Notes: generated by a model not told the origin, from the letters alone. A stretch of DNA of 64,000 nucleotides from Rhododendron vialii (GCF_030253575.1 NC_080557.1:35723001-35787000); one strand, 5' to 3'; counted from the first letter of the stretch, positions 19,101 through 30,910 are shown. Translations and numbers: made by a program.

Positions 19101-19858
19101 ATATCTGCCTTATCAATGCATTCTTGTGAAGCCAAACTCTGGATTGGAGGCTGAGCAACAGGAATAGGCTGGATAGCTGTTGGATTCAAATGCTTCTTGT
19201 CCTTCTTCACACGATAAGATATCCCCTCATCAACCTCTTTTGCCCTTCTTTCTGGCCGGCGAGAAGCTACTTTAGGATGTTTCCTCTTTACATCATTTTC
19301 TCCGGGATTGTCGAAGTAGACAGAGGAACTCTTTCCAGTTCTAAATCTTTTCTGCCTCTTCATCTTTTCAAGAACTTTAAAACCTAAATGTTGTTGAAAT
19401 TGCACTTTAATACCCTCCGGTACCTCCTCACATGCAGTTACATTTCCCCTTTCTCCAGCTAAATGTTGTTTTAATCGGGAAATTCCACCACCAAGAATAA
19501 CTTTATGACAGTATTTACACTTGATCTTTTGCCGACCACCATTGACCATGACTCCATGGGCCCAACCAGGGTCAGTGGCTCGTGGAGGAACCAAACCCTG
19601 GTAAAACAAGAGATCCAAAGGTTTAAGCAATTTTTTTAAACAAACAAGGCAACAGTATGTTATACCAGAAAACATTTATCTTGTGGAGCATGCATGCAAC
19701 AAAAAAATTTGCTGCCAAATAATTGTAGTTTAAGCCGAATTAGGTTAGACCCACTTGCAAGTCAATAAAAGAGAACTGTAAACATTTCTATTACTTACTT
19801 GATCATCCCTTTGCTGGGTAGCTGAAACAGCATCGAAGAACTCTTCAGTCTCCACCAT
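16197..19858 (-). CDS. hAT-transposase-derived protein with BED zinc finger and DUF659
   Basis: A 749-residue protein in four coding exons: 19858-19799, 19597-17860, 17778-17574 and 16443-16197, all phase-consistent. It starts MVETEEFFDAVSATQQRDDQ. A BED finger lies at about residues 27-76 (Cys47, Cys50, His65, Cys76). A basic linker follows, then DUF659 (about 230-370: YKVPSYHSLSGTLENR, MVDRWVDRTGR, NFVTDAEPSYKAAG). The C-terminal hAT dimerisation segment contains TWWSLYASDYSDLQRFAVRV and KKRNRLDRQRLNDLIFVHYN. The long intact frame with introns and no flanking inverted repeats marks it as a domesticated host gene; plant relatives are nuclear proteins of unclear function. The stop TAA at 16199-16197 overlaps a GTAAGT sequence, so a further spliced exon is possible. 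A leader exon may end at 22105 (CCGA|GTAAGA). Confidence 0.88.
16511..16693. mobile_element. hAT-type MITE inside the hAT-derived gene
   Basis: 183 bp flanked by the exact 8-bp duplication GTGATAAA (16503-16510 and 16694-16701). Ends are CAGGGCCGAAGCCA and TGGCTCTGCCCTTGT. It sits in the last intron, about 68 bp upstream of the final exon's acceptor. Confidence 0.82.
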
Positions 19859-22400
19859 TAGTGGTTGATTCTCTACATCAGAACCATAGGATCAAAAATA
19901 TCAACATGGCACAGTAATAAGACAAAAGCTCATAAGGTCAACACATCTAGCTGGTGACATCGCTGAATAAATTGATTGGTGCACCGAGATGGACAAAAGG
20001 TGGTTTATTTGCTATGATGTATACCTATGTTGGACAGTCAAAATCTGTTAGACTAGTGTGCAATTTATCGCCATAGTGTTCGGAAACCTGTGTTGGAAGT
20101 TTTTTACAAAAAGAGACTACCCTACAGTATGTCAAGCTTGTAAGCTGAACAAAATGAATTGAGGACACTTAACTGCAAACAAGTACATGAACAAAAGCAA
20201 GGACAAAAACCAAGCGTTGCGATGTCTTGATTGATTTGAAAAGCACAGATCATGGTATCAAAGTAATTTACGCAATCAATCAGTGGCAAAAGATTGCGAA
20301 TATCACGAACGAGACCCGCAAAAATCGTATACCAACGAATCCCCAGCCTTCGAAATCAAATTTTAACATTCATCACTAATAGGTAGAGCTACCATCTAGA
20401 GGCCCTAATGATAAGCACAATAACAGGCACATGGTTATTGTCTTTAATTCGTGTCTATATCTAATATCAAAATTCCAAGTCTTTCATCCATAATGTAAAC
20501 CAACTAATCCTCTACTAGATTCAATCGGATTCTCGAATCATTCATAAAAACATCCACAGGAGTTGACTTATAGCCATTTAATTAAATAGACCTAGCTCAA
20601 CTCTCGTCTCTCCATCTCCTAAGTTTTAGAAATCCGATTTTCTTTCGTAAATTCTTCTTCCCCTTTTCTTCATCATTATTTGACATGGATAGAATCAAAA
20701 TAGACAAATAGATTAGGAAGAATCTATGCTAAAAAGAACATCAAGTTAAACACACACAGAAGAAATCCACAAGAGAATGCTGTAACTAAGAGATGAATTA
20801 ACTCAAACAAAACTTTCTGAACTTACAGTTCTACTTATCTACCATCTATCTGTTCTATCTAATAAATAAAGTGAGAGCACCAACTTGGTGTCGCCCAATT
20901 AATGAAGCTGTATTGACTTTTACTTATACCGAAAAATGCATATTTTCAACGGTGGATGGCAAAAAACTGCCAGGGACGGAATAGTAAAATTCCAACATAA
21001 CTGTCACACCCACGTCTCCACATCTCTTCAACTACTCCTTTACTTCATCTTCCCGGTAGGAGAAGGAATGTTTACAGACCAATTCTGCACTTCCAATTGG
21101 TAACCGGAAGGAGAGAAAGAAAGCCTGCGCTTACAATTTCAAAGACCAAAGTCCCAACACTTCATGACCCCAGTCGGCGAGGAGAGAGAAACAATTGCAT
21201 ATGGTGAGAGGAGGATTCTTAACTGGGTGTAAGTGAGTGTTTTCGTATTTTAGTGTGTTTTTGATCTTTTGTCTTGGATACATGTAACTACAGTTTCCCA
21301 TTCCTCTTTCCCTCAAAACTCTTTCTCTCCCCTTCCTCATTCATAAACTAATCTAAAAAATTGATCAGTTACTTCTTTGATATTTTCTTCCTCACAACTT
21401 GCACACACATAACGTGTGCCCTAACCGCTAGTGACCCACAAAAGGGATTCTTAACTGGGTGTAAGTGAATATTTTTTAATTTTAGCGTGTTTTTGTTCTT
21501 TTATCTTGGATACATGTAAATATGTAACTACAGTCTCTCTCTCTCAAACCCATAAACTAATCTCGATTATAAATCAGTTACTTCTTTGACATTCATATCT
21601 ACCATTTTGAGGCTGGCTCACACTTTCTTTTACCACTTTAAACAAACAGCCAATAAGAAAAGAAAAAAAACTGTCACCCCAAATATCTTTCTCCCCTCTT
21701 TTCTACCACTCAGATTTCATTACAGATTAATCGAAACTCAAGATTTTCCTCTTCACGTCTTTGGCATAACACGAATTACATTCTACACACGCATCGTATG
21801 TGCCGTAGCGTCTAGTACATATGATAAGCATATGAAAACCTTGCCGCGGGCACTCTGGATTTACATCGACAGAACAGCGTAAGCATGTGAAATCCAGAAG
21901 CAAATGACTGATCCAACAAACCCAAAAAGCAATAAAACTAAAAAAACATGATGCTCCAGTGTACTATTATTGATTTGGAGGGAAAAATTAACACAAAACA
22001 CGCAGAGACAGAGGAAGTTAAAGCCCAAGAACACAAAGTTGAGAACTTTCGGATTGACTGATGAGAAACATGAAAAAAAGCAAACGGATTTGAAAAAATC
22101 TTACTCGGATTAAACGAAAACTTTGAGCCCGAAATTGCGATGCCGGTGAGTGGCCCTGAATCGAGGAGCGGTTATGCGTGTATCGGATTCAGGGGGGGTG
22201 GGGGAAACAAAAGGAGTTTCGGTGTTGGAATTGAAGGGGCGATAAATGGGTGACGGTATAGGGCTAGTGGGAAATCGGCGGCGATTCAGCGAGGCATGTT
22301 GATTATCGGATTCGGGTTCGCAATTTTGACTGAACCCTAGAGCCCGTCAAATAGTCTATTTTAACCTAGTAGGTCATATATTATGCGGGCGCGGGCAAGA
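19859..22400. other. Leader intron and promoter region of the hAT-derived gene
   Basis: This stretch has no coding exon. An AG at about 19880 (TGATGTAG) can accept splicing just upstream of the ATG, and a leader exon with donor GTAAGA at 22104 would give a 5' UTR intron of about 2.2 kb. GC-rich sequence at 22130-22330 fits the transcription start area. The intron contains a duplicated block (separate entry). Confidence 0.4.
21200..21600. repeat. Diverged tandem duplication, period about 230 bp
   Basis: About 21207-21390 and 21440-21595 are direct copies. Both contain GGATTCTTAACTGGGTGTAA, CTTGGATACATGTAA, CATAAACTAATCT and CAGTTACTTCTTTGA. The words CACACATAACGTGTGCC and CACACGCATCGTATGTGCC suggest a third partial relative to the right. 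Confidence 0.8.
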
Positions 22401-22942
22401 TCACGAATGTGAAAATGTCTTTCAAAAATTATTCAATCAACTAGTTGGCGAGTGCGAGTATTGAGACAAATACTTATTTGTTTTTTTTCTATCCGCTTGG
22501 CGAAACTCCTCGGCTCTTTACACTTGGTGTTTAAAAATAGTAATTTCCTGTATCAAATTTGTAGTTTACATGAAAAAGAGGTGAGTACTTTGAATTTATT
22601 TATTTTTTGTTACCTTGGAAAAATTTTGCACTTTGTGTTAAAATAGTCCCCCATCTAAAATTTGTAGCTTACAATGAAAAGACGTGTAAATTTAAGTACT
22701 TTGAATTTATTTAGTTTTTGTTATCTTGAAAAAAATTTGAGAGACAACGAGTGCGTGACAACCTTCCTTATGAGTGAGGGGACAATCATTGTGTGGCAAA
22801 CCCCCTTAGTGTAACTCTCATTTTGCCCCCTAGTGAATTCGTACCAAAGGAATTAAGGTTTTTTTGAACTAAATTGGTTGGAGAGTAAGTTGATTAGTTG
22901 TTGCAAAGGAAATTAATTGCTTAAGGGCCAAATAGGGGCACG

Positions 22943-23159
22943 TAGAGTTGCTAAACGAATCAAGCTACTCGAGTATGAGTTCGTGTTCGTTCGTTAAAAA
23001 CTTATTCAATGTTGATTTGTTATGTAAGCAAACCAAGCTTGAACATTTTTCTAAAACTCGTTAAGATTTCAAGTCAAGCTTGAACAAGCTATTACTCAGC
23101 TCGTTATGTTATCAAACTAAGCTTGATCAACTACCTACTTGACTCGTTTATAACCCTCA
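22943..23159. mobile_element. hAT-type MITE (TAAACGA(A/G)TCAAG ends)
   Basis: 217 bp with inverted ends TAGAGTTGCTAAACGAATCA and, inverted, TGAGGGTTATAAACGAGTCA. The flanks are GGGGCACG and AGGGCACG, an 8-bp duplication with one mismatch. Internal sequence is rich in AAGCTTGA and CTCGTT words, a pattern common in plant spacers. Confidence 0.65.
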
Positions 23160-23360
23160 AGGGCACGGTAATTTAAGGAAAAACTTTGCGTGTAAAATGG
23201 GAGCTACACAAAATTACTTTTGAGGTCATTAACTTAAAATCGACAAATGTAACTAAAGACAAATAGTGGATCTAAAATTCACCCAAGTTATTTGTCCGAA
23301 ACATTAAGGGAGATTGGTGTAAATTACCCAAAAAAAAAGGAAGAAGAAGATATTGTTAAG

Positions 23361-23684
23361 GGGCGCTGCTATTCGCAGCCCTCTATTTACTCCCATAGCC
23401 CGTTAAAAATTTTCAATTATACTCGACAGTTAGTTACCGAAATTGAGATATATTTTCAGCGTCCAATTACCGAAATATAATATTTTTTTCAACAGATGTT
23501 TACCGAAAATGCATGTTCGGCAGTTGTTTACCGAAAGTTGAACATATTTTCGACATGTAGTTACCGAAATATAATCTTGTTTTCAACAGCAATTTACCGA
23601 AATGTTATTTATGATTTTCAATAATCATTTACCGAAATTTAGTGGGCTACGGGAGTAAATAGAGGGCTGCGAATAGCGGCGCCC
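23361..23684. mobile_element. MITE with long TIRs and seven phased TTACCGAAA motifs
   Basis: 324 bp flanked by exact TTGTTAAG duplications (23353-23360 and 23685-23692). About 42 bp at each end are inverted copies, GGGCGC(T/C)GCTATTCGCAG and onward to TAGCCC. The interior is a minisatellite: TTACCGAAA starts at 23434, 23467, 23500, 23528, 23561, 23594 and 23629, all in one orientation. The 8-bp duplication suggests hAT, but the long TIRs are also compatible with other superfamilies. Confidence 0.85.
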
Positions 23685-23991
23685 TTGTTAAGTCATGCTT
23701 TCATGATGTCATCAAGATTTTCTGGAATCTACACAAATCCTGTGGACGCCGGATGTAATTTTTCATGCTCTGCACTCTGCAGGCGTTGGTCCAAATTTCT
23801 CATAATCTTAATTTGGAGGGATTGGCTTCAAAAAATAATAAAAACACATTGACCAAAAGATCTCGAATTCTTTGCACTGGAAGAGGGAAGTAAATCGCAG
23901 AGAACAAATTACAAGGCGTAGCCAATCAAATACAACACCACAATGGGGCCGATCCCTTAAATCAAGCCATAACAACCCACATTCGCCATGG

Positions 23992-26900
23992 TCATAAACC
24001 CAAGGCATAGCCCAGTGCAATGGAAGCTCCAACAGCAAATTTCCAGACAGGAGGAGGAGTTCTTGACCAGCCACCAGCACCACCACTACAATCATCATTG
24101 GCACCACTGAAGCATCCGGGTCGGGTATCCTTCGCGACACCACCCTCCAAAAGGAAGCTGCTGTTGGTTTCGCCACTGCTGAACAAAACGCACCAGAAAT
24201 AGGGAGACCCGCCATCAGACCCACTCACCGCGGCACCCACTTCCGTGTGGTTCGAGTCGTAGAGTATTTCCAAGCTCTTGTTGTCGTTTACCAGGATATT
24301 TGAAAACGCTTCTGGTGGCTGCATGTACTTCGTCTCACACCCGAGTAGACGACCGGTGATTGGAGCAAGGCTTGAAGCCTCGACACCGCAGTTAGGGGCA
24401 AAAGTTTGGGCGAAGACAGCATCGGGAGGCGCCTCTGCTTTGGGTCCCCCCACTTCGCTGCAATCACCTCTGTATGCTTTGATGTACTGCAGAGCTAGGC
24501 ATGCTAATCCCGGATTGTCAAAGAGAGAGGATTCCTTTTCTGCAGTTCTGTTACTGTTGAGTATAGCGACCAGCTTGTCTGCTGGGTTATTTGTCACATT
24601 TGCGGCTGTTGTTTTTTCATGGACAATGGCAGCAGAACAGTAACTCAGTTAGAGGCTGAGCATGAATAATGGTAAACTGAATCCTCACCCAAAAGACAAT
24701 GGAAAAGACAGGAACATTTCTAGAATATACAACATTGTGTCCATGTATAGGAGCTCGGAATCAAAAACATGTTTCAATACCTTTACTCATAACATAATGA
24801 GGCGAAAGTGAATATTGCAAGATGAATTCTACATAGGATGAAAAAAACAGCAAGGCACATGTTTGTTCACTGCCATATAACGATCATAAACTGCAGATTT
24901 AAGAAGACTTGCAGACATGCAACAATCACATTTTAGTTTTCCATTAAAACTGCCAGACTCGAACTTCAAGAAGGGACAGAACTAGGACAATTCAGCAATC
25001 AAGTACTAACAACTGGTGATAGATCTCTGCATCTACAGTATTAGTGGGATGATAAACATCAACATTTTAGATGAGATACAGTAGAAATGGAAAAAGGCCA
25101 ATCTACATATGTAACCACCAGGGCCTTGGGAAAATAACAAAATAAAAGAAGCCAATAATTTCATGAAGGCAAGATCTCTGCCCACTGCCCCTAGAAAATA
25201 TCATACTACACAACAAGGGAAGATGCATTTTTGTCCAAAATTACCAACATTATGAGACAGACTTGGTCTGGCTAAGGAGATAGAAGTAAAACGTTGCGAT
25301 TGGAACCAGACATAAGAAAGCTAAGATGATTCACATACGTCAACCATGGAAAAGCATAACATCTGTAACATTAGCAATAATCTAGTCCATGTGCCAGACA
25401 TAAAAATAGCTAAAAGCAATAGTCGCAATCTGGTCAACCATTCAGTTAGGAGTTCATTTGTATATAGTTGATTATTTCATTTGAGAGGAAGTTGAACAAG
25501 AACATGTAAAAAAAAAAAAGATGCATCTCTAGAGGTTAGAAGTGGCCCCGACTGAAATGAATGAGAAAATGTTGTCTACGTACGGTGGTATAGGCATGCG
25601 GACTTTTTTTCTAAACAAATAGTTTACCATGTAATGGAGTGGTTTGAACAAAATCAAAAGCAACAAAAGGACAAGATGGCCAAAGGAATGTTGGTTATGA
25701 GCCTTACGGCTACAACAAAGGAAATGATTTGTGTTTCATAAACCAAAATTCTGAGTTCTAACCATCCAAAGTATGAGAGAAATGGAAATGCAGTCTCACA
25801 AGTATAAGCTCTTATCTCTTAATCAGCTTCAACAGAATACACTGACTAGAGGGGGGACCTTCTTCCCATTGCCCACTTATATATTTCTATTGCACAATAA
25901 ATTGTGGATAAGATGAGAGTTCTGAGCAGAAAAATCTGTAAATAATTTCCCTGAAAATTATACTTTTTCAGATAAGCAACTGATGTGATAACCAACTACA
26001 CCGCTACATCTTCATTGCGCACATAGTTTACAGTTCCAAAAGGAAAACAGTATGGCTACCCAATAAAGAAGGAAGTTTTAACACGCAACATGAATATTTT
26101 TCGAGCAAATTATCTTCAATCTCTCGGCATCCACGAGAGTTCTGTCACTTGGTCGGTGTGGGAAATCGCCAACATGACGCCAACGAAATCTTGAATTGCA
26201 TTTAGAAACAACATGAACCACTTCTATTCCCGGAGGCTAGGTATATAAAGAACAGCCTTTAGGCCCTTTCGTCCAGTGGTGATGCTATCATCTTTTCAGA
26301 GGACATAAAAATTCAGCTGAACGAAGCTAGAAATTTATGTGCTGACATTGTGCCAAAAAGAAGGGCACAAATTTTCTTACAGCATTTGTTAGGAAATATA
26401 AGTTGAGCATTCCCAATAAATTTGGACCACTACAAAACCTGGAAGTATACCAATGCCAAATGATGTGGCCATGTGGGTGTCTTCTAGGGATGAAAATTTA
26501 AACCGAAAAACCGAACCAACCGACTGAACCAAACCATCGGTCGGTTTTACTGTCACCTCGGTTCAGTTTGGTTTTGAAATAGTCAAAAAATCACATATCG
26601 GTTCAGTTTCGGTTTTAGAGGAAAAACAAACCGATTCCACCGAACCGATTATTAATGTACCCACATGCCTTAGGTCAGATCTTATCTGTTCATCCACTTG
26701 GCCAAAAACTAATCCCTGCCATTCAAACCATTCACTGACAAGCAAGATGAAAAGTAAACCTAATCTAACCTGTTCTCTGTTGTCTTCTCTTGCCTATTCT
26801 CACAGTCTCTCTCTCTCCGCCGGTAGACGACGACCCACTTTCTTGTATCCACAAATCCATACGAATCTCACCTGTTGGCTGCTCATCTCATTCTAGAAGC

Positions 26901-27165
26901 CAAGATCCCAACCAATTTTATGTTTCAAGAGGTTTGAAATCGTCCTTGTTCAAGATCTTTTTGTTATTTTCTTCTGTCAATTTCATTTTTTGTTTGGTTT
27001 GTGTCATTTATGGCTGCTTTTTGCGTTATCATTTCTTGCTCAGAGCAGTTATGAGTAGTCTCGTTCTCTCCTCCATCTGCTACAATTTTTTCCTCTTTAA
27101 AACCGACTGAACCGACCAAACCGTTCCAACCATCAACCAAACCGAACGGTTATTCCTAAGAATCA

Positions 27166-27197
<32 letters not shown>

Positions 27198-28354
27198 GAG
27201 ACATCCAAAAACCAACCCAGTCGGTTCAGTGCAAAAAGTGGGGAAAAACCGACCGAACCGAACCAAACCGATTTCATCCCTAGTGTCTTCAAAATCAGTC
27301 CTGAGTGATAAAACTGATTTGAATTTTAATAAAAGTTAATTCTTTTAATTTAATTTGAGGGCAAAAAATAAGGAAATAGCTAAAAAAGGTCCTAATCATT
27401 TAGTTTTACTAAACTGAGTCACTGTATTTAAGGAGTGGTGTTTAATATGGATCTCTTTGAGTGGGTCTCGAGTTCAGATCTGAATTAAACTTGGACTTCC
27501 TGAGCCTAATCTGCAAGACATAACACCTTTAGTGCCGAACGGCCCTAACCGGCTGGAGTCAACCGAAAGGCGCTCCAATGCCTATGTCTGTCTCCGATCA
27601 ACGAGAGGAAAGTACAAAGCTAAAGTGAACAGTTTCCAATGCACCTCCGAGGGTTTAGACCTGTACTTTATATAGAGCACTTTATATAGAGTGACGTAGC
27701 TTAGCCTTCAAGGCCTAACCGCTTCTTGGAATGACGTTATGCAATATGCATCAAGTGTCTTGTGTCGGCCATGTGACCAAACTGTCCCCAGTAAATGTGC
27801 GGACTCTCCATCTTGATCCGGGTCAAAACCTCTCCGACCTGGTTCGGTCTGTCTAGCTCTACGAATCCTGGTGCTTGTTAGGCCAATACGAAAGCTCGGC
27901 CCAAGAGGTGAGACCAGTACATACATGGGACCCATGTCATGTGAGAAGGCGTTACAAATAACCTTTGTATTGAAACTTTTTTATAAGAGCTTCGTCCAAT
28001 TGACGTCAACCACAGTACTATAGTTGTAAAACAACCCTCATAAAATGCAATAAATGCAGTGGAAGAGTCTGAATCTGAGTCCAAACAGAGTGGAGGTCCT
28101 CCTAGCAACAGGCAACAGCAATAACTACATTTATTACAGTATTCTAAGAGATGAACTACCAGATTTAACAATGCTCGTAACCAGATCAGCATCTACGTAT
28201 TCCAAATCTGTAATGCCAGTAAGTAGATTACAATCTCTCTAGGAAAAGACAAATGAGGAAAAGTTAAGAGAGAGGGGGTAGAAACATTACTTTGTGCATC
28301 TGCAGAGGCCAAACCGGAGAGGACGGAGAAGAAGACGAGAAACCATACGGCCAT
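23992..28354 (-). CDS. GPI-anchored cell-surface protein of unknown function
   Basis: A 225-residue protein in two exons, 28354-28291 and 24605-23992, joined in phase (DAQ|TANVTNNPADKLV). Exon 1 is almost entirely a signal peptide (MAVWFLVFFSVLSGLASA). The mature part has conserved cysteines (GLACLALQY, CSEVGG, APNCGVEA, LLGCETKY, FWCVLF, PGCFSGANDDCSG) and N-glycosylation sites NRT, NHT and NSS. After a Gly/Ser stretch (GGAGGWSR) comes a hydrophobic tail ending GYALGL, as expected for GPI attachment. It resembles uncharacterised plant GPI-anchored proteins, from memory the Arabidopsis At3g18050 type. The single intron is 3.7 kb and holds at least one hAT element. A long CT tract on the sense strand lies just upstream of the ATG. 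Confidence 0.88.
26485..27282. mobile_element. Non-autonomous hAT-type element, CGGTT/AACCG-rich
   Basis: 798 bp with exact 8-bp duplications GTGTCTTC (26477-26484 and 27283-27290). Perfect 11-bp inverted ends TAGGGATGAAA / TTTCATCCCTA. Both subterminal regions are dense in CGGTT/AACCG words, and a (GGTGTC)n-type run lies near 27168-27198. No transposase. Confidence 0.88.
27480..27960 (-). mobile_element. LTR-like fragment (putative retrotransposon promoter)
   Basis: GC-richer sequence within the intron with a duplicated TATATAAAGT-like TATA motif on the minus strand (about 27667-27692). Downstream text looks like an LTR leader. Ends and target duplication are not found. Confidence 0.3.
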
Positions 28355-28369
28355 CGTCAATGTTGTAGC

Positions 28370-28375
<6 letters not shown>

Positions 28376-28414
<39 letters not shown>
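28376..28414 (-). repeat. (GA)n tract in the 5' leader of the GPI-anchored protein gene
   Basis: About 38 bp of GA, read as (CT)n on the sense strand, begins about 20 bp upstream of the ATG at 28354. It is followed by (ATGA)n. It is probably transcribed as a pyrimidine-rich leader. Confidence 0.93.
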
Positions 28415-28419
<5 letters not shown>

Positions 28420-28429
28420 TGAATGAATG

Positions 28430-29566
28430 ATGATGGTGGTGGATACCGGGGAACAGTCGGTGAGCTCTAAGCTCTATGCTCCCATTTGAAATTCGATTTG
28501 GATCTGGTTGAAATTTGGGGAGAGAATAGTCCGGATTTGTTCGATTTTATAACAAAGTAAGAATCAAATCAATATTTACGAATTATAAATTTATGAAACC
28601 AACTCAAATCATAAAAGGCATAAAACCAATTCAATTCAAACCATTAAAGTATCACGGTTTGTTTTGAATTAAATAATTTTTAAAAAATATTTAAAGTACT
28701 TACAGTTGTAAAGATAAATTTAAAAAAAATTTGTATTAAAATTAATTTCATTCAAATTATCAAAACACACTAACATCAACCAACTAATTAAGAGTGGAAT
28801 ACCACAATTGCCTCAAGTCTTGGTGGTGAAAGAATTATAGGAATATAATTTAGAGAAATTTAGGAATTGGGCAGTGTAAATTAGTTGACTGATTTGGTGA
28901 TTCCATGAGCTTTTTGTGTATGATAAATTAATAATCATAGAAAATTAGGAATAGGTTGTGACATATAAAAGTTTAATCTAAATTATCTTGACAAAGAAGG
29001 AAAATTATATATTGCGGTGAATTTAATGAGATCAATAATTGGAAAAGTAGTTGATTACGGCTTCCATATTTATTAGATGAATCATAATTAAATTATATGT
29101 ATATACGGTTTGGAATCATAACTGTGAACATTAATCCATAAACCAAACCATATAATGCGATTTGGAAAAATGACAGCCCAGGACGTATTTTGATAATTAA
29201 TACTCGCCAATGATATTTTCAACATTAACAAATATTCTTAGTATGTCGTTGGAGGGTATTAATTATTAAAATACGTCATTGGCTGTCATTTTCCCATGCG
29301 GTTTCTAATTTTTTTAAACCTTACTACTAAAAACCCGAACCAAACCTTTCGGTTTGAATTAGTTTGAACTGAATTCGTGGTTTGACAGATTTTTTAGCCC
29401 ACCATGGTTGAAATTATAAAAGTGAAAGGCCACCCTCTGAGAATAAAAAAATTGCAGAAATGCCACCAACCAGAATAAGTTGCAAATCTTTAATGTTAGC
29501 GGCATATTCACCCGAACGAGTGAATTTACATTGGGGTAAAATTGTAGTCTGCTTATACTATTTTAC
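28430..29566. other. Intergenic AT-rich spacer
   Basis: Likely holds the promoter of the GPI-protein gene (28430-28560). The rest is AT-rich with scattered ATAATTAAT words. No gene or clear element is seen. Confidence 0.5.
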
Positions 29567-29569
29567 TAA

Positions 29570-30327
29570 GGCTCTGTTCCGGATACCTTCTTAAAAAATA
29601 AGTACTTATTTTGAAATTTCTCAGACAAAAATAAGAAGAATTATTCCACAAAACCTAAATAAAAAATTTATTTCACATTTTCAAACTCAAAAATAATGTA
29701 AATGAAAAAAAATTCAATTTTTTTTGCATTGTATTAAAAATCTCAATGAGATCTATCAAACAAGATCCATATTGATAACAAAATTATTTGCGTAAGTACA
29801 TGATTTTTGAGCTTGAAATTCCTTCTTAAAAATAAGGAGTTGTGCAATGAGTAATGGGCGCCAGGGAGGGAAATCGTACCGACGGCCGAGCCGGGCCATC
29901 TCCGACCACTGGATGGCCGATCCGAGCCGTCCAAAAATTCTAAAAAAAAAACGGAGGGGGCCTCTAGCGAGAATCATTGGCATCCGAGGTGTGTAGAGTG
30001 CTTGATCTGAGCACCCCTTTTTCGTGTATATATGATTTTTATATACACGAAAAAGGGGTGCTCAGATCAAGCACCCTACACACCTCGGATGCCGTTGATT
30101 CCCTTAATTGCCCCCTCGGTTTTTTTTTTTAGAATTTTTGGACGGCTCAGATCGGCCGTCCGGTGGCCGGAGACAGCCCGGCGCGGCCATCGGTAAGACT
30201 TCCCTCCCCGGCGCCCATTGATACCTATATAAATTCTGAAAAGGGTAGCACCTTCTTCTTATTTTTGTGGAACAACTCTTATTATTAAACAAAAAATAAG
30301 AACTTATTTGAGTTATGGAACCCAGCC
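29570..30327. mobile_element. Harbinger/Tourist-type MITE carrying a nested foldback insertion
   Basis: Ends GGCTCTGTTCCGGAT and, inverted, GGCTGGGTTCCATAA are flanked by TAA on both sides (29567-29569 and 30328-30330). The body matches the 239-bp MITEs at 30419 and 55493 and is interrupted by a 367-bp inverted repeat. TSD and TIR fit PIF/Harbinger. Confidence 0.75.
29853..30219. mobile_element. 367-bp near-perfect inverted repeat (foldback element)
   Basis: Arms of about 175 bp, from AATGGGCGCC at 29853 inward, mirror the sequence ending GGCGCCCATT at 30219. The centre at about 30030-30036 is a few AT bases inside ACGAAAAAGGGGTGCTC arms. An RNA through it would fold into one long hairpin. 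It is nested in the surrounding Harbinger-type MITE. Confidence 0.92.
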
Positions 30328-30418
30328 TAAATAGCACTCCGTATAAGTATCGAGAATAGTGATTTTTTTTTTTTTTTTGCGTATTAATGCCGTGTCCGAA
30401 TTCTGATCCTTTTTTTTA

Positions 30419-30657
30419 GGCCCCGTTCCGGAAAGGAAAATAAGTCCTTATTTTTTAATAAGGCAATTTCAAGCTCAAAAATTATGTATTTACGCAAATT
30501 ATTTTCCTATCAATATGGATCTTGTTTGATAGATCTCATTGAGATCTTTAATACGGTGCAAAAAAAATTGAAAAATTATTTTTCATTTACATTATTTTTG
30601 AGTTTGAAAATATGAAATAAGTACTTATTTTTTAAGAAGATGTTCTGGAACGGGGCC
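30419..30657. mobile_element. Harbinger/Tourist-type MITE, 239 bp
   Basis: Terminal inverted repeats GGCCCCGTTCCGGAA / TTCTGGAACGGGGCC. Flanks are TTA on the left and TAA on the right, so the 3-bp duplication is not identical. Length and body match the copy at 55493-55731. Confidence 0.82.
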
Positions 30658-30689
30658 TAAATGCATCATCTGACAAATTTCCACGTTTA

Positions 30690-30910
30690 CCTTCCTTTTA
30701 TAAAAATTCTTTTTTAAAATTTTCAAACTTAAATATAATGAAAATGAAAAATAAATTTTTAATTTTTTTACACCGTATAAAACATCTCAATGAGATCTAT
30801 CAAATAAGATCCATATTAATAGAAAAATTATTTACATAATAAACACATAATTTTTGAACTTGAAATTACTTTCTTTTTAAAAAATACTTTTTTCACCATC
30901 CGAAACACCC
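30690..30910. mobile_element. Decayed copy of the 239-bp Harbinger-type MITE
   Basis: Body words (AATGAGATCTATCAAATAAG, TTTTTGAACTTGAAATTAC, ATAAAACATCTCA) match the intact copies, but both termini are eroded (ATCCGAAACACCCTC on the right). Boundaries are approximate. Confidence 0.6.

Larger units (their letters stand above)
24606..28290 (-). other. Long intron of the GPI-anchored protein gene
   Basis: 3685-bp intron with donor GTAATG and acceptor AACAG. About 24.7-26.4 kb is AT-rich unique-looking sequence in which I recognise nothing. It contains the hAT element at 26485-27282 and an LTR-like fragment at about 27480-27960. Confidence 0.8.
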
